NCBI GenBank assembly: GCA_027922465.2
Contig: BQMF02000425.1
Span: 1-64,000 of the forward strand
Reading direction: 5' to 3'
Source of the DNA: Turritopsis dohrnii
Lineage: Eukaryota; Cnidaria; Hydrozoa; Anthoathecata; Oceaniidae
Length of the DNA stretch: 64,000 bases
Program-made: the position numbers and the translations under genes
Notes under the pieces: generated by a model
What the model saw: only the letters and a program-made list of their open reading frames with translations
Told to the model about the DNA's origin: nothing
Database searches by the model: none
Shown here: piece by piece, positions 33,949 to 47,100 of the stretch
Layout: the number at the start of each line of letters is the position of its first letter
How positions within the stretch are numbered: the first letter of the stretch is position 1

Positions 33949-34774
33949 AAGGAAGAAAGTGTTTGCGGAAGAAAGTTTTGCAGTTTTTGCGGTTTTGGTT
34001 CAAATCGCAAAAGTTTATTCCCACAAAATATTGTAATATTGGTAAACCGCAAAAGTTTTTTCCCGCAAAATTTTCAAAATAATCCCAAGTTCGTTAATTA
34101 TTACAAGACAAATTCCTCCTACCTAAAAGCCTGTTTGTAGACGTTCATTAATTCCAATTTCAATAAGTGATTTGATCTACTTTATATCGTGAGAATTTCG
34201 AGGGCTTTTTTCGGCAAAATTGAATTTCATGGCATTTTAATTTCGCTGTTCAAGCTAAAAGTTGTGAAATATTTTCTCCGACGAAAAATTAAACTATGTT
34301 TGCCTAGTGAAGTTTTTCTTAAATTCTCCAACCTATGAATTTTTCTTTGTCTAGTATGAATGACACTGACAAAAATTAATAATAATGGAGGAGAGCGAAT
34401 CTGAGAGATATAAAAATTACAATAGAACACAAATTCGAATGTCAGTGAGTTTGTTTACTAACTGTAGTAAATATCAAAAGAACAACTAGAAAATGGCGTT
34501 AATCTACTTTTTTAATGCAATCATTTCCTCTCGATGCATTCATGTCTATAAAGAAACAACTTCCCTAACGAATTTTTCCTTTCTAAGGTACTCTCGTTTA
34601 ACAAGCGCAAAATTTTTTTCTTGCAAAAAAAAATGTTAACTGAGGAACCGCGAAAGTTCATTCCCACAAAATGGATTCATTTCCACGAACCGCAAAAGAT
34701 TTTTCCCGCAAAATGCAAAAATTTTGCGGTTCAGCCGATCCACAAAGCTTTCTTCTGCAAACACTTTCTTCCTT
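33949..34774. mobile_element. TA-flanked MITE (Tc1/mariner-like)
   Basis: Termini AAGGAAGAAAGTGTTTGCGG and GCAAACACTTTCTTCCTT with flanking TA on both sides (33947-33948, 34775-34776). GCAAAA/CGCAAAATTTT-type words recur inside both arms. 826 bp, no transposase. Confidence 0.75.
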
Positions 34775-35600
34775 TAAATAAAGTAAATGTATATATATGT
34801 ATCTTTATTCAATGACTTTAAAGGAGGTCACCTTCATTTACACAATTAAATCTATGTCAAATGAATTGCAATAACCAAGTCTCGCAACACAGCACAGGAA
34901 AATATGTTAACTAAGAAGGTATATATATAATTTTGGTACAACAAAGCTGTACAAGCTATTTGGTGTGTGCAAGACACTGCACAAAATATAGAGTGTAAGT
35001 TAATTTGGTGCAAAACTGCACAAGCTATTAAGGTGCAAAAGCACAGGTACTATTTAAGTACGTTTATAATACTTTGGTGCGACAAAGCTGCACAAGCTAT
35101 TATTGTGGTGCGGTCGAAGCTGCACACTTATGTTTCTTTTCTTCTTCTATATTTTTTTGTTCTTGGAGGAAGGAAGAACAGTAAAATATGGATGAAAACA
35201 ACAGCAACGAAAAATTTGCCACAGACCAATGTTTTAAATTACACAAAAATAAGAAAAATAAGGTACTATCCAGCACACAATTACAGTACTCACTCAGACC
35301 AACGGACTGCAAGGTGATGTACATAATGATAGCACCCACCATAGTCAAAGTCAAATGACTATGCACCCCACGCACACATGGGGTGAAGGAAGTTTTGCAT
35401 CAACAATATTTCGAAGACGATAGTTACTTTGCTATTTTCTCTTTATCGTAAGAAACATTGAGTATATTAATGACTATTGTCATTAAGAAAACATATTTGA
35501 CATAAAAGAACATCGGAAAATTAGAAGTATATCTATAGAATTTTAAGTTTCTTTGATAAAAAGTTAGGTCTGGAAAATAGATGATGTTGTCACTTAGGCT

Positions 35601-36096
35601 GTGATGGCAATGCATATGGAGCGTCGGCCTAAAACAACAAATCTCCGCCGCACCACGACGATTTTAAACACGATCTCCACTTACGTTACAATCGTGAATA
35701 ATTGTATACATTATAAGTAAATGAAATTAAAATGACAAAAAGGAAACTAGGAAGAATAGAAATTGAAAATAAAATCAAATTTGAAAATATCCTTCCATAT
35801 TTTTGATCAATTTTCAAGTCAAATCTAGTTATATACTTATTTCCTTTTAAAAATTTTATACAATTGTAAGATTGTAATATTTACTGGTGTAGTCACTCGG
35901 TTCTCGACGATAAGATCTTCATTTATTTATGATCTTCTACGAGTTTCCTGTGTTACATGAAACAATGTACAAGGACGATCTATATTTCAGATACTTTATG
36001 CAAACATTCTTTATATCTACTATAGAAGTGATAAAAACTATATTTAATTGAAAATTTATACAGTTACGGACTGTAATATTTATTAACTAAAAATAT

Positions 36097-36151
<55 letters not shown>

Positions 36152-36160
36152 TTTCCTATT
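35601..36160. repeat. Non-coding stretch ending in (ATCA)n microsatellite
   Basis: No ORF of interest. It ends in about thirteen ATCA units at about 36097-36151. A 3' tail of a decayed retroelement is possible but not shown. Confidence 0.5.
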
Positions 36161-38127
36161 TTTGGTGGGGGAGCAAGAAACACATTTTTACGGGGGGTGG
36201 AACAGAGTGTTGACGCTTCATATTGGAGTGTTAAGAATATTTCTTTGTGGGGAATGAAAAACGTGTGTGGTGTGGTGAGGATAAGAAGGAGAGAGCATTT
36301 GGTGTTGTGCATTTGTGTATCGGTGTGTGGGAGAGGCAAAACTTTGGTAAGTGCCCTCCATCGTGGAGATTCTTCTTCAGGTACTTACCTTTTGGGCACC
36401 TATCTAAAGATGGTGGGAAAATTCCCTGAACGTTGATTGAAAACAACATAGATTTGCTGGTATAACATCGCTCCTTTACTTTATGTATGCATTAACCTTA
36501 GTGGTAATTATTTCCATGTTTCTTTGGCATACAATGTTTTTTGAGAACCATTTGTTTCTTTCGTTCCTTCTAAAGCCTTCAGAAAATCAATTATTACACA
36601 ATTATTAAAAACATCTCCACTACTATACTCCTGCTTTAAAACTCTAGATTAGACATTCTGAAATTGTCCACTCTCGCTCTTGACTCTCTCGCTCTTGTTG
36701 GAGAATCTACTGATCTTCTGAAAACGGATCTTATCAATAGGTATCTCTGTCTGGAAGTTTTTTAATGTACATGATAAGGACTGTACGGAGGGGAGGTGGT
36801 TTTTTAAATTTATGACATAATTCCAAATATGAAGGCTTGGTAGTTTCAGTTTTTAGTAATTTAGCAAGCATAATAATCTGTGTATAGAGAAAAATAAAAA
36901 AAAATACGTAGATATCACAGGTTTTCAAGGTGTTTTCCTTCTTTTTATGTTTTAACCAATGAATTTTAAACCAAAATTTTTCCTTGATTATCACACAACT
37001 TTTACATGTAATATATAACTTAACAATAACTAGTGGAAAATAAAGTGAAAAATATCTGTTAACAATGGTGAACAAAAAGAAATATATATATAACTAATAT
37101 TTCCTATATAGGAAGTTATGATAACTCAAAGTCGATATGCTTTTTGTAGTCCCTAGCTATTTATAAGCAAAAAAGGGAACTACGAAATTATATCTTGTTT
37201 TCAATATGAAAAAATCTCCCTTTTGGAATCTCCCAAATGCCTTTTGTAGTCTTTTCAGCTGATGAGCAAGGGCTGAGTCAATTGCACTCAATAACAGGGC
37301 TTTGCATATACATCAAAATAGCCCAAAATCCTGACTTATGATTGGCATCACTTTATTATCATGAAAAATGTCAAACCTCCACACTGTCTAAAAAAAGATC
37401 TTTTTTCAAAATGAATTTACAGTTAAAAAAATTAAAATTTAAATCAACTTCTTTTGGGAGAGTTTGAGGGGTGGGTAAAGATTATATACAGAAGATTACA
37501 GAATACATTATTTGATTATTCATTGTGTTTGTTCAAGACTTATCCAAAAATGGCCTCCCTTTTGTAGTTCATTCGCCTGTATACTCTCATTTGAAATAAG
37601 AGTGATTCAGTCTTAAATAAAAAATAACCTGTGTGGTTAAATACACTCCTAAAATTTCTGACATGTGCGATTGCATGTAATAACTAATAAGTACCATTGC
37701 ATAATAATCTTGGTTTAAAAGGTACTTTGCCACTGGGTAGACATTGTGGAAAAGGATTTTTTTCACACGAAGATGACAAATTGACGTGTGCGATTGAATG
37801 TACACCTAGGACTTTTGTGCAATCGCACTTATCAAAAAGAGAAGACTTGAGATCGTGTAAAAAAGGGGGGAGATGGTATGAGCCATTAGCTGATGATAGC
37901 CACTAGATTGATAGACCCTATGGTTTGATGATGTCATCAAATTCATTTGTATATAAAATTTTAAGAACACTGGCTGTTGTGGTGTCAACATAATTGTAAC
38001 ACTATGATATGCTTTTCATTTTTTATTTTAGAATACTTCAAAAACAATAAACAAATGACACTATTGTGTGGAAAGTATTATACAAACAAACATTGCGAGA
38101 AAGGTTAAACAAAGCCCGGATACGGGC
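36161..38127. other. Intergenic upstream of the USP9X-like gene
   Basis: No gene supported. GGTAAGTGCCC (about 36345) and GGTACTTACC (about 36380) form a short inverted pair. TTTTTATTTTAG at about 38020-38031 looks like a splice acceptor, so a 5' UTR exon border may lie about 100 bases before the USP9X-like ATG, with the noncoding first exon somewhere in this stretch. A short out-of-frame upstream ORF starts at 38055. Confidence 0.4.
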
Positions 38128-41100
38128 ATGACTATTAACCCTCGTTCGACGCCTCCAGGCGAGGCAGATATGAAAAAACCTGCACAAGATGAAACTAAAC
38201 CTGCAGAGATGCATGGTGAAGAGACTATCAATGATGAATGTAGTACTAAAAAATCAGTGGAAAGTATAGATGATATTTCAAAATTAGTTGATAATTTTAA
38301 TCTTGATGATGGAAAAGAAGATGATTTGGATGAAAATGAAGTACCTATATTCCCTAATGATTTACTCACTAAGCTTGATGAAATGGTTAATAAGCCCAAG
38401 TGGATCATACCAGTTTTACCAAAAGCTGAGTTGGAATTGCTTATGGATGCTACAATTAAGCTTGCTAAGAAAGGTATGTATACTATCCTTAATGATATTT
38501 TAAATTGCTAGTTTTCAAACCTTCCGTAAATTTTATGCTTAGTTACAGTTCACTTCTGAACATATCACGTCTTCTAAAGATCAGAATCAGAAAGAATTGT
38601 CCTTTAAAAGTACAGGTTTATGAGATGGGTCAATAGTTACAGGAATGGACTGTAGTAAAGCCAGGTTTTTTTGCGGACTTAATGAAGAATTTATGAATCA
38701 CATGAACGAAACCGCTCCTACAAATAAATGCAATCGATCAAATTCATCTATAACTTCAATATTTATTTTAACTGCTATTGCCTTGACGAATTGTTTTGTA
38801 CTATGATGTACGCTATGTGAGAGAAGATTGCATATCCAAATTTCTTTCAAAGTTATCTGTTGATACAAGTATGTCAAAGAGTTTTCAAGACCATGATTAG
38901 TAACTCATTTCTTACGATTTACCTTTATTATGCAGAATTTGACAAATCGTTTTGTACTATGATATACGCTATGTGAGAGAAGATTGTATATCCAAATTTC
39001 TTTCAAAGTTATCTGTTGATACAAGTATGTCAAAGAGTTATCAAGACCATCATGATTAGTAACTCATTTCTTACAATTTATCTTATTATGCAAAATTAAC
39101 AAATGATGAAATGCGAATAATTTTTTAGATAATTTGGATCCAGTATACCCAGTTTTCATCAAAATTGCAAATTAGCAATTTCGAAATATCTTAAGAAAAA
39201 AAACAAGTAAATGTATCAAACAATGTAAAACCGGCACGTATGCCACAACTTTAATGTATCATGTTTGTTTATCATTTGATTTTTCTGTTGACAGTATAGC
39301 GAAACTTTTTTATATAGCCTGGATATACTTTAGCTTATTATATAGGCGTTGTTTCTTGAGTTAACGGTGAAAGGGAAAGCACAAGACGATAATTTTTTGG
39401 GCGTTTGAGGGATATAAGGAGTGCATCTCAACTAAGCCTTAACCTACTGTCAACAAGGACAGATGATGTCAACAAGGACAACTGTACACTTAGCCTGCTT
39501 AGGCTGTCAACCAGGACAGCGTCTAATGAAAACTTATCTGACTGACATATATACAAGGAACAACCATGTAAATAACTCTAAATATTAACCTAATAGAGTA
39601 AACATACCCATGTGGTACCATAAATACAAATCTTATTCATTCACATTAGTAAGTAAATGAGGGGAATTCTGAGATTTATTAAGAAATTGAAACAAAGACA
39701 GACATTCAACAAACGGGATCTGATATGTGGGATGATAAGAAATGTAGTAAAATTGAAACAAAAATGAACAATACAACATTATCATCATGATCATGTAAAC
39801 TAGCACATCTGAATTTAAAATGTAAACAAAAAGCAAGATTAACAAAAAGCAAGAAAATGTTTTTCGTTAGTGAAAAACGTTTTGTTATTTGCTATCAAAA
39901 ACCCCTGGACAGAGAGGCCTATTTTTTGAAGTTGATTTGCTGGTAGACCACATAAAAATAAAAGATTTTCCGCCCCTCAGGCCTCACCATGGGGGGCCTT
40001 CGGGTGACGATGAAACAAGCAAATTTTGAAATGAGCAAAGCAGTGTCCCCAATAATCTCTGGATACGACACTGAAATGATTTGCATTTTTTGGAGTAATT
40101 GCGAACCATTTATTTTATGTTAATTCAATCCCTGTCTGAGACGTGTTACGGTTAGTACACATGACATTGCAGGAGCAAATTTTTAAACACGTTTTATCCA
40201 GCTGATGTCTTAAGTATCTTGATAACTTGATGGTTTGCGGAATGTTGTTTTTGTTCTTTTACAGGACTGGATGTTAAGAGTGAAGCTTGTCAAAGATTTA
40301 TAAGGGAAGGAATGACAATTTCATACAATAAAATTCTCCTTGATGATGCTGTCAGTACCTGGAAGTTTGAGATACACGTAAGCCTACTGTTTCTGATATT
40401 TAGAAAGAGATCCACACTGTACAACAATCACTCAATAAATAGTGTATATCTTGTCATTTAGAAATACATATTAAAAAACACAGAAAAGCTTTTAGAACTG
40501 TGTGTTGTCAAACTGGATCAAGACTGGTTCCCTTTACTAGACCTCCTGGCAATTGCATTGAATCCGAATTCAAGGTAAGAGCCGAAGTGCTTACTTATGT
40601 TTTACAGGTTGTTTTTTTTATCTCTGCTGGGAAGTTGTATTATTGTATCCATTTGAAACTTCTGCTAGATTTCATATGTATAATGCTGGAAAACCCTCAG
40701 AGACGGTTCCAATGGTTTCTGCAAATGTATGTTGTTTTCATTCATTTCTCTTAGAACTTGTATCATTGCATCATTATTGTTTGTATTAATTGTCAATAAT
40801 GATTTTGTTTCAGGTGCCTGAAGAAAAGCCACCCTTTGCAAGGCCATTTGATCACAGACAACCCAAAGTAATTATAATTTAGTTGGCCATTCTGCATCTT
40901 TGAAATATAATATTGCCCTCTGATTAAAGAATTCAGTGCTTTCATGATCAGTAGCATCACATCACTCATTGTGTAATAGTCAACCATGTACTTAATTAAA
41001 AATGCAGCATTACCATTATCTATCTTCTACCTGTTAAATTATCTATATTTGATTGATTTGATAAACTTTCAGGGTTGGGTAGTTGATTTGGTCAATTCAT

Positions 41101-44100
41101 TTGGTGGTTTTGGTGGTTTTGAGAAACTCACAAAACGCTTTTGTGAAATGGGTAATTTGAATGTACCTGTCATATGTGCATTGATCAAGTGAGTTAACTT
41201 GTTTCAGTTGACAAGTTTTCAAATGGGCATTGCCATTCATTTCATAAAGAAATAACAACAAAATACTGATCTATAGAAGGAACATGTATTTTAACTATCA
41301 AGTTTTTTTTTGAACATTTCATAATGGGTCTTTTCATGATTTTTGTTAAAACTGAAAATTAATTGAATTAATGAAAAGTATAAAGTTTGTTTCCTCAACA
41401 TTAATCATGCTTTTATTTTGATTAATTTTTGTTCGTAGGCCATTTGGTTTATGTGCTGAAGTTCTGTCTGAAAAAACCGTTGAAATTTACCTCATGCCTG
41501 TCATTGTAAGTTTCTTTCACAAGATTTTAACTCAACTTAACGCTTGCCATGCTACAGATGATATTTTATGAGGGATAATTTGAAAAATATAAAACCTGCA
41601 CAAGCACAACAATTTGTAGAGAGGTTTTATGACTTGACATCTCTTTTATCAATCTGTCAGTCAATCTGTTAACTGGTTTATCTTTGCTGAACAAAAATTA
41701 CAATCATTTTTTTTGTGCAATTTGCATTTTCAGCTTGTTATCAAAAAGTTTTTGGAGTCTCTGACTGATGAGGTGCTGAAAAAAGAGTCAAAAACTGAAT
41801 CAAAAAATGAAGCTATTACAATCATTATCAAGGTAAAGATTTCCTATGCATATATATATATATATTTGTCTGAAATTTTGTATTCAAATGACTGTTCATT
41901 TTCAAAGAGCATGAAGTCTATTGTAACACGTTTATCTGGCCAAGAAGAATTGTGCAAAGATTTAGAAAAGCTCCGCTTACATATGATTTTAAGGTGATTT
42001 ATTTTTATTGAACTTTGTGTCAAGGTGTTTTTGCATTTGATGATCTTTTTTTCTGCTTATCTTGACTTGCTAGGCTGTTACAAGTATCTCCGTTTAACGG
42101 CAAGATGAACGCACTCAATGAAATCAACCGTGTTATAAGTAGTGTATCATATTACAGTCACCATCGTCACTCTGGTTTTGATGAGGATGAATATTTAACT
42201 CATGACATGGTAGCAAAGTGGTTGCACGAAAATGATGTATTAGTTATTGTGTTGAAAGAAAATTTACATCAGCCACAATATGTGGAAAAACTTGAAAAAA
42301 TTATACGGTTCACAATAAAAGCAAGAACATTAACGCTGCATGATCTAGACACAATCTGGATGGCTCAGAATGGTAAACATGAAGCTATTGTTAAAAATGT
42401 CCATGATCTTCTTGCAAAGTTGGCATGGGATTTTTCTGCTGAACAACTTGACCATCTGTTTTCTAGGTTTCAGGTATTGAAATATTTGTGTAGATATACC
42501 ACATCTTTCACTTACAACTTCTACGGCTCCACTGAAGGTCTCATATATCTAACATGTCAAAATGTGGAGCTTTTTTCTAAAATTCCAAGATTTAATGTTA
42601 ATAGCAACAAAAAAAAATATATTAAATATCGAGAATTTATGCATTATCAGTACATAGTATAAATCTATGGAGAAAATGTGGGCGGCACTCATAAAAAAGC
42701 TACAATAAGCTGCTCAGAAAGAAGGAATTTTAAAGAAAGAAATGAAGTTCTAATGAAAATATCCGAAAAACTAGAACATCCCTATAATAGACTGAAAAAA
42801 ATAAATTTGAAAAGGATAAGCAGTACATTTTTGAGGTCTCTTATGATTCAGTGACAATTTAATGCAGAAAACCATGTAGAACTTGTGTGATATGAATTTA
42901 TGTTTGGGAATTGCATGAACTCAAAAATTTCATTTTTACAGTAGTGAGCTTGCAGAGGATTTTCATAATAAAATTATATGAAAGCAACAAATCATGTTAT
43001 TCATGGCTCTTCTATGACTTCATAAAAGGCCATAGTTATTTAATACTTCGTTCAGCATAACAAATAGCGATGCGGAATGCGAGCATTATTCATTATGCAT
43101 TATTTTGCAAACGAAATAATGACATACAATGCGCATTTTTTAACGATAATGTACTATAATGCGGATTTTAGAACAGACCTTTTCATAAATGTTTTGAATT
43201 ATTACACAATATTAATGAGCCATTCTCTATTCATTTTCGTTAAATACATCAGGTGTGTTTGTTTCTTTTTTTCACTTCACGATATACTAACTTGTCTAGA
43301 CAGTCAAGTAAAAGAAAGTCACATCACGACATGTATCTTAGCAACGTTTCTGTTCAAGATGATTATTATTATTCTAAAATTTCAGTCACCACTTATGTTG
43401 ATGACGTAGTTTTATTTTTCTTTTTCATAAAAGAAATATTATTTCTTCTTTATAATAAATTGTTGTGCCGATTTCGATTTCTTTATACGTCTTCTAACAT
43501 GTAAAAAAATCAAAACTGCTGGTTATACAAAAAAAAAATGAAATAAAAATTTTTGAACAATGATGGAGAGCATATCGATTGCCGTCGTTAATTCTGATGT
43601 ATATTTCATTTTAAAGGAGAACATAAAAATAGAAGTATAAAAGATACATCAACTTGAGTAACGAAGAAAAGCACTACGGAGATAAGGAGACATATATGCA
43701 CTAAAGCATAAAAACACATCTTTTACAAAGCTTCGTTAAAATGAAAATATGCGAAGAAATAACTATTTCGTTAATCTCTCCACCATTGTTCCGATGAATT
43801 TGATTTGAAGATCTATTTACAATTCCGTTTGCAACGACAGAGGAAAGATTTACGAAACCAGGGCATAAAACTCTGAGGAGTCATAATTAAATAGAAATAT
43901 ATATTAAAACATTATTAGTGGCAAGGTTCCTTTCACGTAAGCATCGTAATGTTATCAATGGCGAAGTACCTTTCACATAAGCATGTAATGTAATGTACGT
44001 GACAAGGTTCCTCTATAATGTTTTTTGTTTTGTTTTGTTTTAGTTGAGTTTTTTAAAGATGCTTTAAGTTGTAAAAATAATGTATTTTAATGCGCGTTAT

Positions 44101-47100
44101 TTGTCCGAAAAATCATAATGCGGGCGGGTTACGCTGAATGAAGTATTAAATAACTATGGCCTAAAGTTTTTGTTCAATGTACTTGTGTCAATGACATACC
44201 GTATTTCCTCTTTTTAGCACCCCCTCTTTTCAGCACCCCCCTTAATCCGAAAAAATGTACAGTATAATATTTACAAAGTCCACTTGATAAAACGTTCTTT
44301 TACATGTGTCAGAGATTTCATATGATTTCAGATGTTCATATGATTATGATTTCTTTTCTTAAACTTTTCCATCTCTTGCGAAATGTCTTTTTACTGCTGA
44401 CAGTTGGAACCACAAGTCTATTTTCAAGTTTCCGTCCACCAGTGACTTTTGCAAGCATTTCGTTCTTAACTTTTTTGACGAATTTTCAGAATAAAAAAGG
44501 ATAGTTCAATTGTGACATGACCAACTAACTGAGTATCTTTTTTGTAAGTTCCGACTAGCTTTGCCTCTTCTCCCTTTTCATGTTTGCAAATCAAAGTTTC
44601 TCCGATGAAGGATGTTGATTAAGAAGACGACGTAGACATAGACTAGCAAAGCATTACATGAACTACACTTGATATTTCTCCACCCCCACCCCTAATATAT
44701 GGGGGCTACAACCTCAAAGAATTAATCAAGGAGTCTGTTGATTTATTGATTCTAGGCTAACTTTAATAACTTGTTGTTTTGACAGACGAGCTGGAATGTA
44801 GCAAATAAAAAGCAACAAGAGAAATTACTGGAATTGATCAGACGCCTTGCTGAAGATGACAAGGAAGGTGTTATTGCTCATAAGGTAGTGAAGTACCCTT
44901 TTGTGACACATTTGATATAATATGACTTTTGAACGATAAACACCATTATGGATTTTATCAGGTTCTTGGGTTGCTGTGGCAACTATCTCATAGTGATGAC
45001 TTACACACAGATATAATGGACCAAGCATTGAATGCTCATATCAAGATTTTAGATTACAGCTGTTCCCAAACTCAGGACCGTGACTCATTGAAAATTCGTT
45101 GGATAAATATTTGTGTAGATGAACTGCGGGGTGGCATTTGGGTTATTCCTGCTTTGAAGCAAATTCGAGCAATCTGTGAACTTTTTTATGAGGTATTATT
45201 TGTAGTCTTTTTCCCAAAATACTTCTGTATTTGTACCATGTAAATTATACTTTTGTGTTCAAAAGGGAAGTGGTCAAGTATCAAATCCTCATGTTTTATA
45301 CCGCAATACAGTTGTTGAAAGTGTGCAAAATAAACATGCTGTTGTCAGTCTTGTAGCAGAAAATCTTTCTCGTTACATGAACAAAATCCGTGAAATGCAT
45401 AAGTCAGATTTGTCGATTGATCCATTGAATCTGAAACCAGATGGCCGTTACACTCATGTCATGCAAATTCAAGAAAGATTGGATTTTCTTAGGTTTGTCT
45501 TTTGATTGTTTAGCAGTTGGAAAAAATACGTTTGTCATGGTTATAATGAGTAGTTTTTGTGTGTAGATTTGTGTTGAACGATGGGAAGATGTGGTTATGT
45601 GAACCTCAAGCTGAGCAGGTAATCAAAAGTAAACTTATAGATGGAAAGTTATTTATTTTGTATGTATCTTCAACTGTCCCAGTAGCTATGCTGGAAATCC
45701 TTTTACTTCATCAGGATTCAAATCACTATGTATTGATTTTTTATTTTTGCAGATATGGATATGTCTGGCAATTAATTGTGTATTTCCTGTGGACAGAGAC
45801 GTTTGCTTTAAATGGTTTTCAAAGGTGTGATATTTCCTCTGCTTGCTCATAATGTTGAACATTTTGAAGATTTTCCTGCTTACCAATTTTATTTTGTCAT
45901 TCAAGGTCATGGGAGATGATCCAGACTTAGACCCTGAAATCACTAAACAATTCTTTGAAAATAACGTTTTAAAAATCAACCCTTCCAATCTTAATGAACA
46001 TGGCCTAAGGTAAAAAAAGAATGGGTTCAGAGAATACTGAATAATACATTGCATATTTGTTATAAATGTTTCATTTTATTTTATATTTTATGCCTAATTT
46101 TCCTTTAGATGTTTTGAGCGATTTTTCAAATATGTCAACCAAAAAGAGGGCTTACTATCTAAGAAGAGAAATGGGACGTACATTCTGGAAAATATCAAAT
46201 TAATTGGCTATGATTACTTATGGAAGGTAAAGATCTATATAGGGCAACAAAGAAAATTTTAGTATAACAATGATTCCCAATGATTTTAATTTTTAGGTGA
46301 TCATTGAAGCACCACTAGAAATTGCAAACAGTGGAATTGAAATATTGAAGGAAGTCAGCACAAATTTTGGGATAAATTTACGACCTAAACAGGTACAACT
46401 GCAAGTAATATAGTGCTGGAAAAAATATGATTCAGCAGTAAAACGTGTTATTATATGTATGTTATTATATGCATGTTATAGCACTAACTTTTAGAGGATT
46501 ATCTTGTGGTTCCTACTTCAAAAGAAATACAATAAAATAATATTCACTTGTTTTTGATCATTTTTATTCAACCTTCTTTACCGTATTTCTTCATCAGTTG
46601 ATGAGTTTTAAAAAACACCTGAAAATGAACATGCAACTGCACAATAATCTGGAGTTGCAAGACCAGCCCGTAGTAAAAAGTTTAGCCCCTTTTAGTCCCT
46701 GGAGAATTATATAATATATTTTTTTGAAAATAATACACTTTCACAAAAGAAGAGCAAATGGTTTACTTTATTTAATCTAAAATTTTGAAGAAAAATCAAT
46801 TGATAATGTTCTATTCTTTTTGTTTTTCATCAGACAGCAACTTCCATTATCAATAAGTTAAGCCTTCAGTGTCCAACTGGAGTCGAAACGTTTTTTTCGA
46901 AATCATCAGAGCACATGCTTGGGAAAGCCTATCTGATTTAATGATCTGATCCATTGATGACAAAGATATCAATCTGCCATCAGAGTGAAGAATGTTCCTG
47001 ATTTGTCACTTGCCCATTATTACAACCACACACCACAACATTTTACTAACAATTGTACAGTCTTTTCCTCATCACGTTTTTTCAAATAAGAAACTGAATG

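Larger units (their letters stand above)
32940..35600. repeat. Degenerate direct duplication (about 32940-33945 and 34835-35600)
   Basis: Shared blocks in the same order: CAAGTCTC..CAACACAGCACAGGA..ATATG, TTTAAGTAYGT..ATACTTTG, AACAAAGCTGCACAAGCTAT, ..GCGGTCRAAGCTGCAC, and further on ATTGAGTATAT..AATRACT..TTGTCATTAA and GGTCTGGAAAATA. The first copy contains an extra hAT-like MITE, and a TA-flanked MITE (33949-34774) separates the two copies. Non-coding. Confidence 0.7.

Noticed and set aside
36310..36390. Mini-exon suggested by GGTAAGT and TTCTTCTTCAG signals
   Set aside because: No coding continuity with any neighbouring gene; probably chance inverted motifs.
38068..38127. Start of the USP9X-like protein at 38068
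   Set aside because: That codon is GTG; the first in-frame ATG is at 38128.
42474..42661. Extension of USP9X exon 10 beyond 42473
   Set aside because: The open frame past FSRFQ loses homology; GT at 42474 and the next exon ([15 protein letters not shown]) give the conserved protein.
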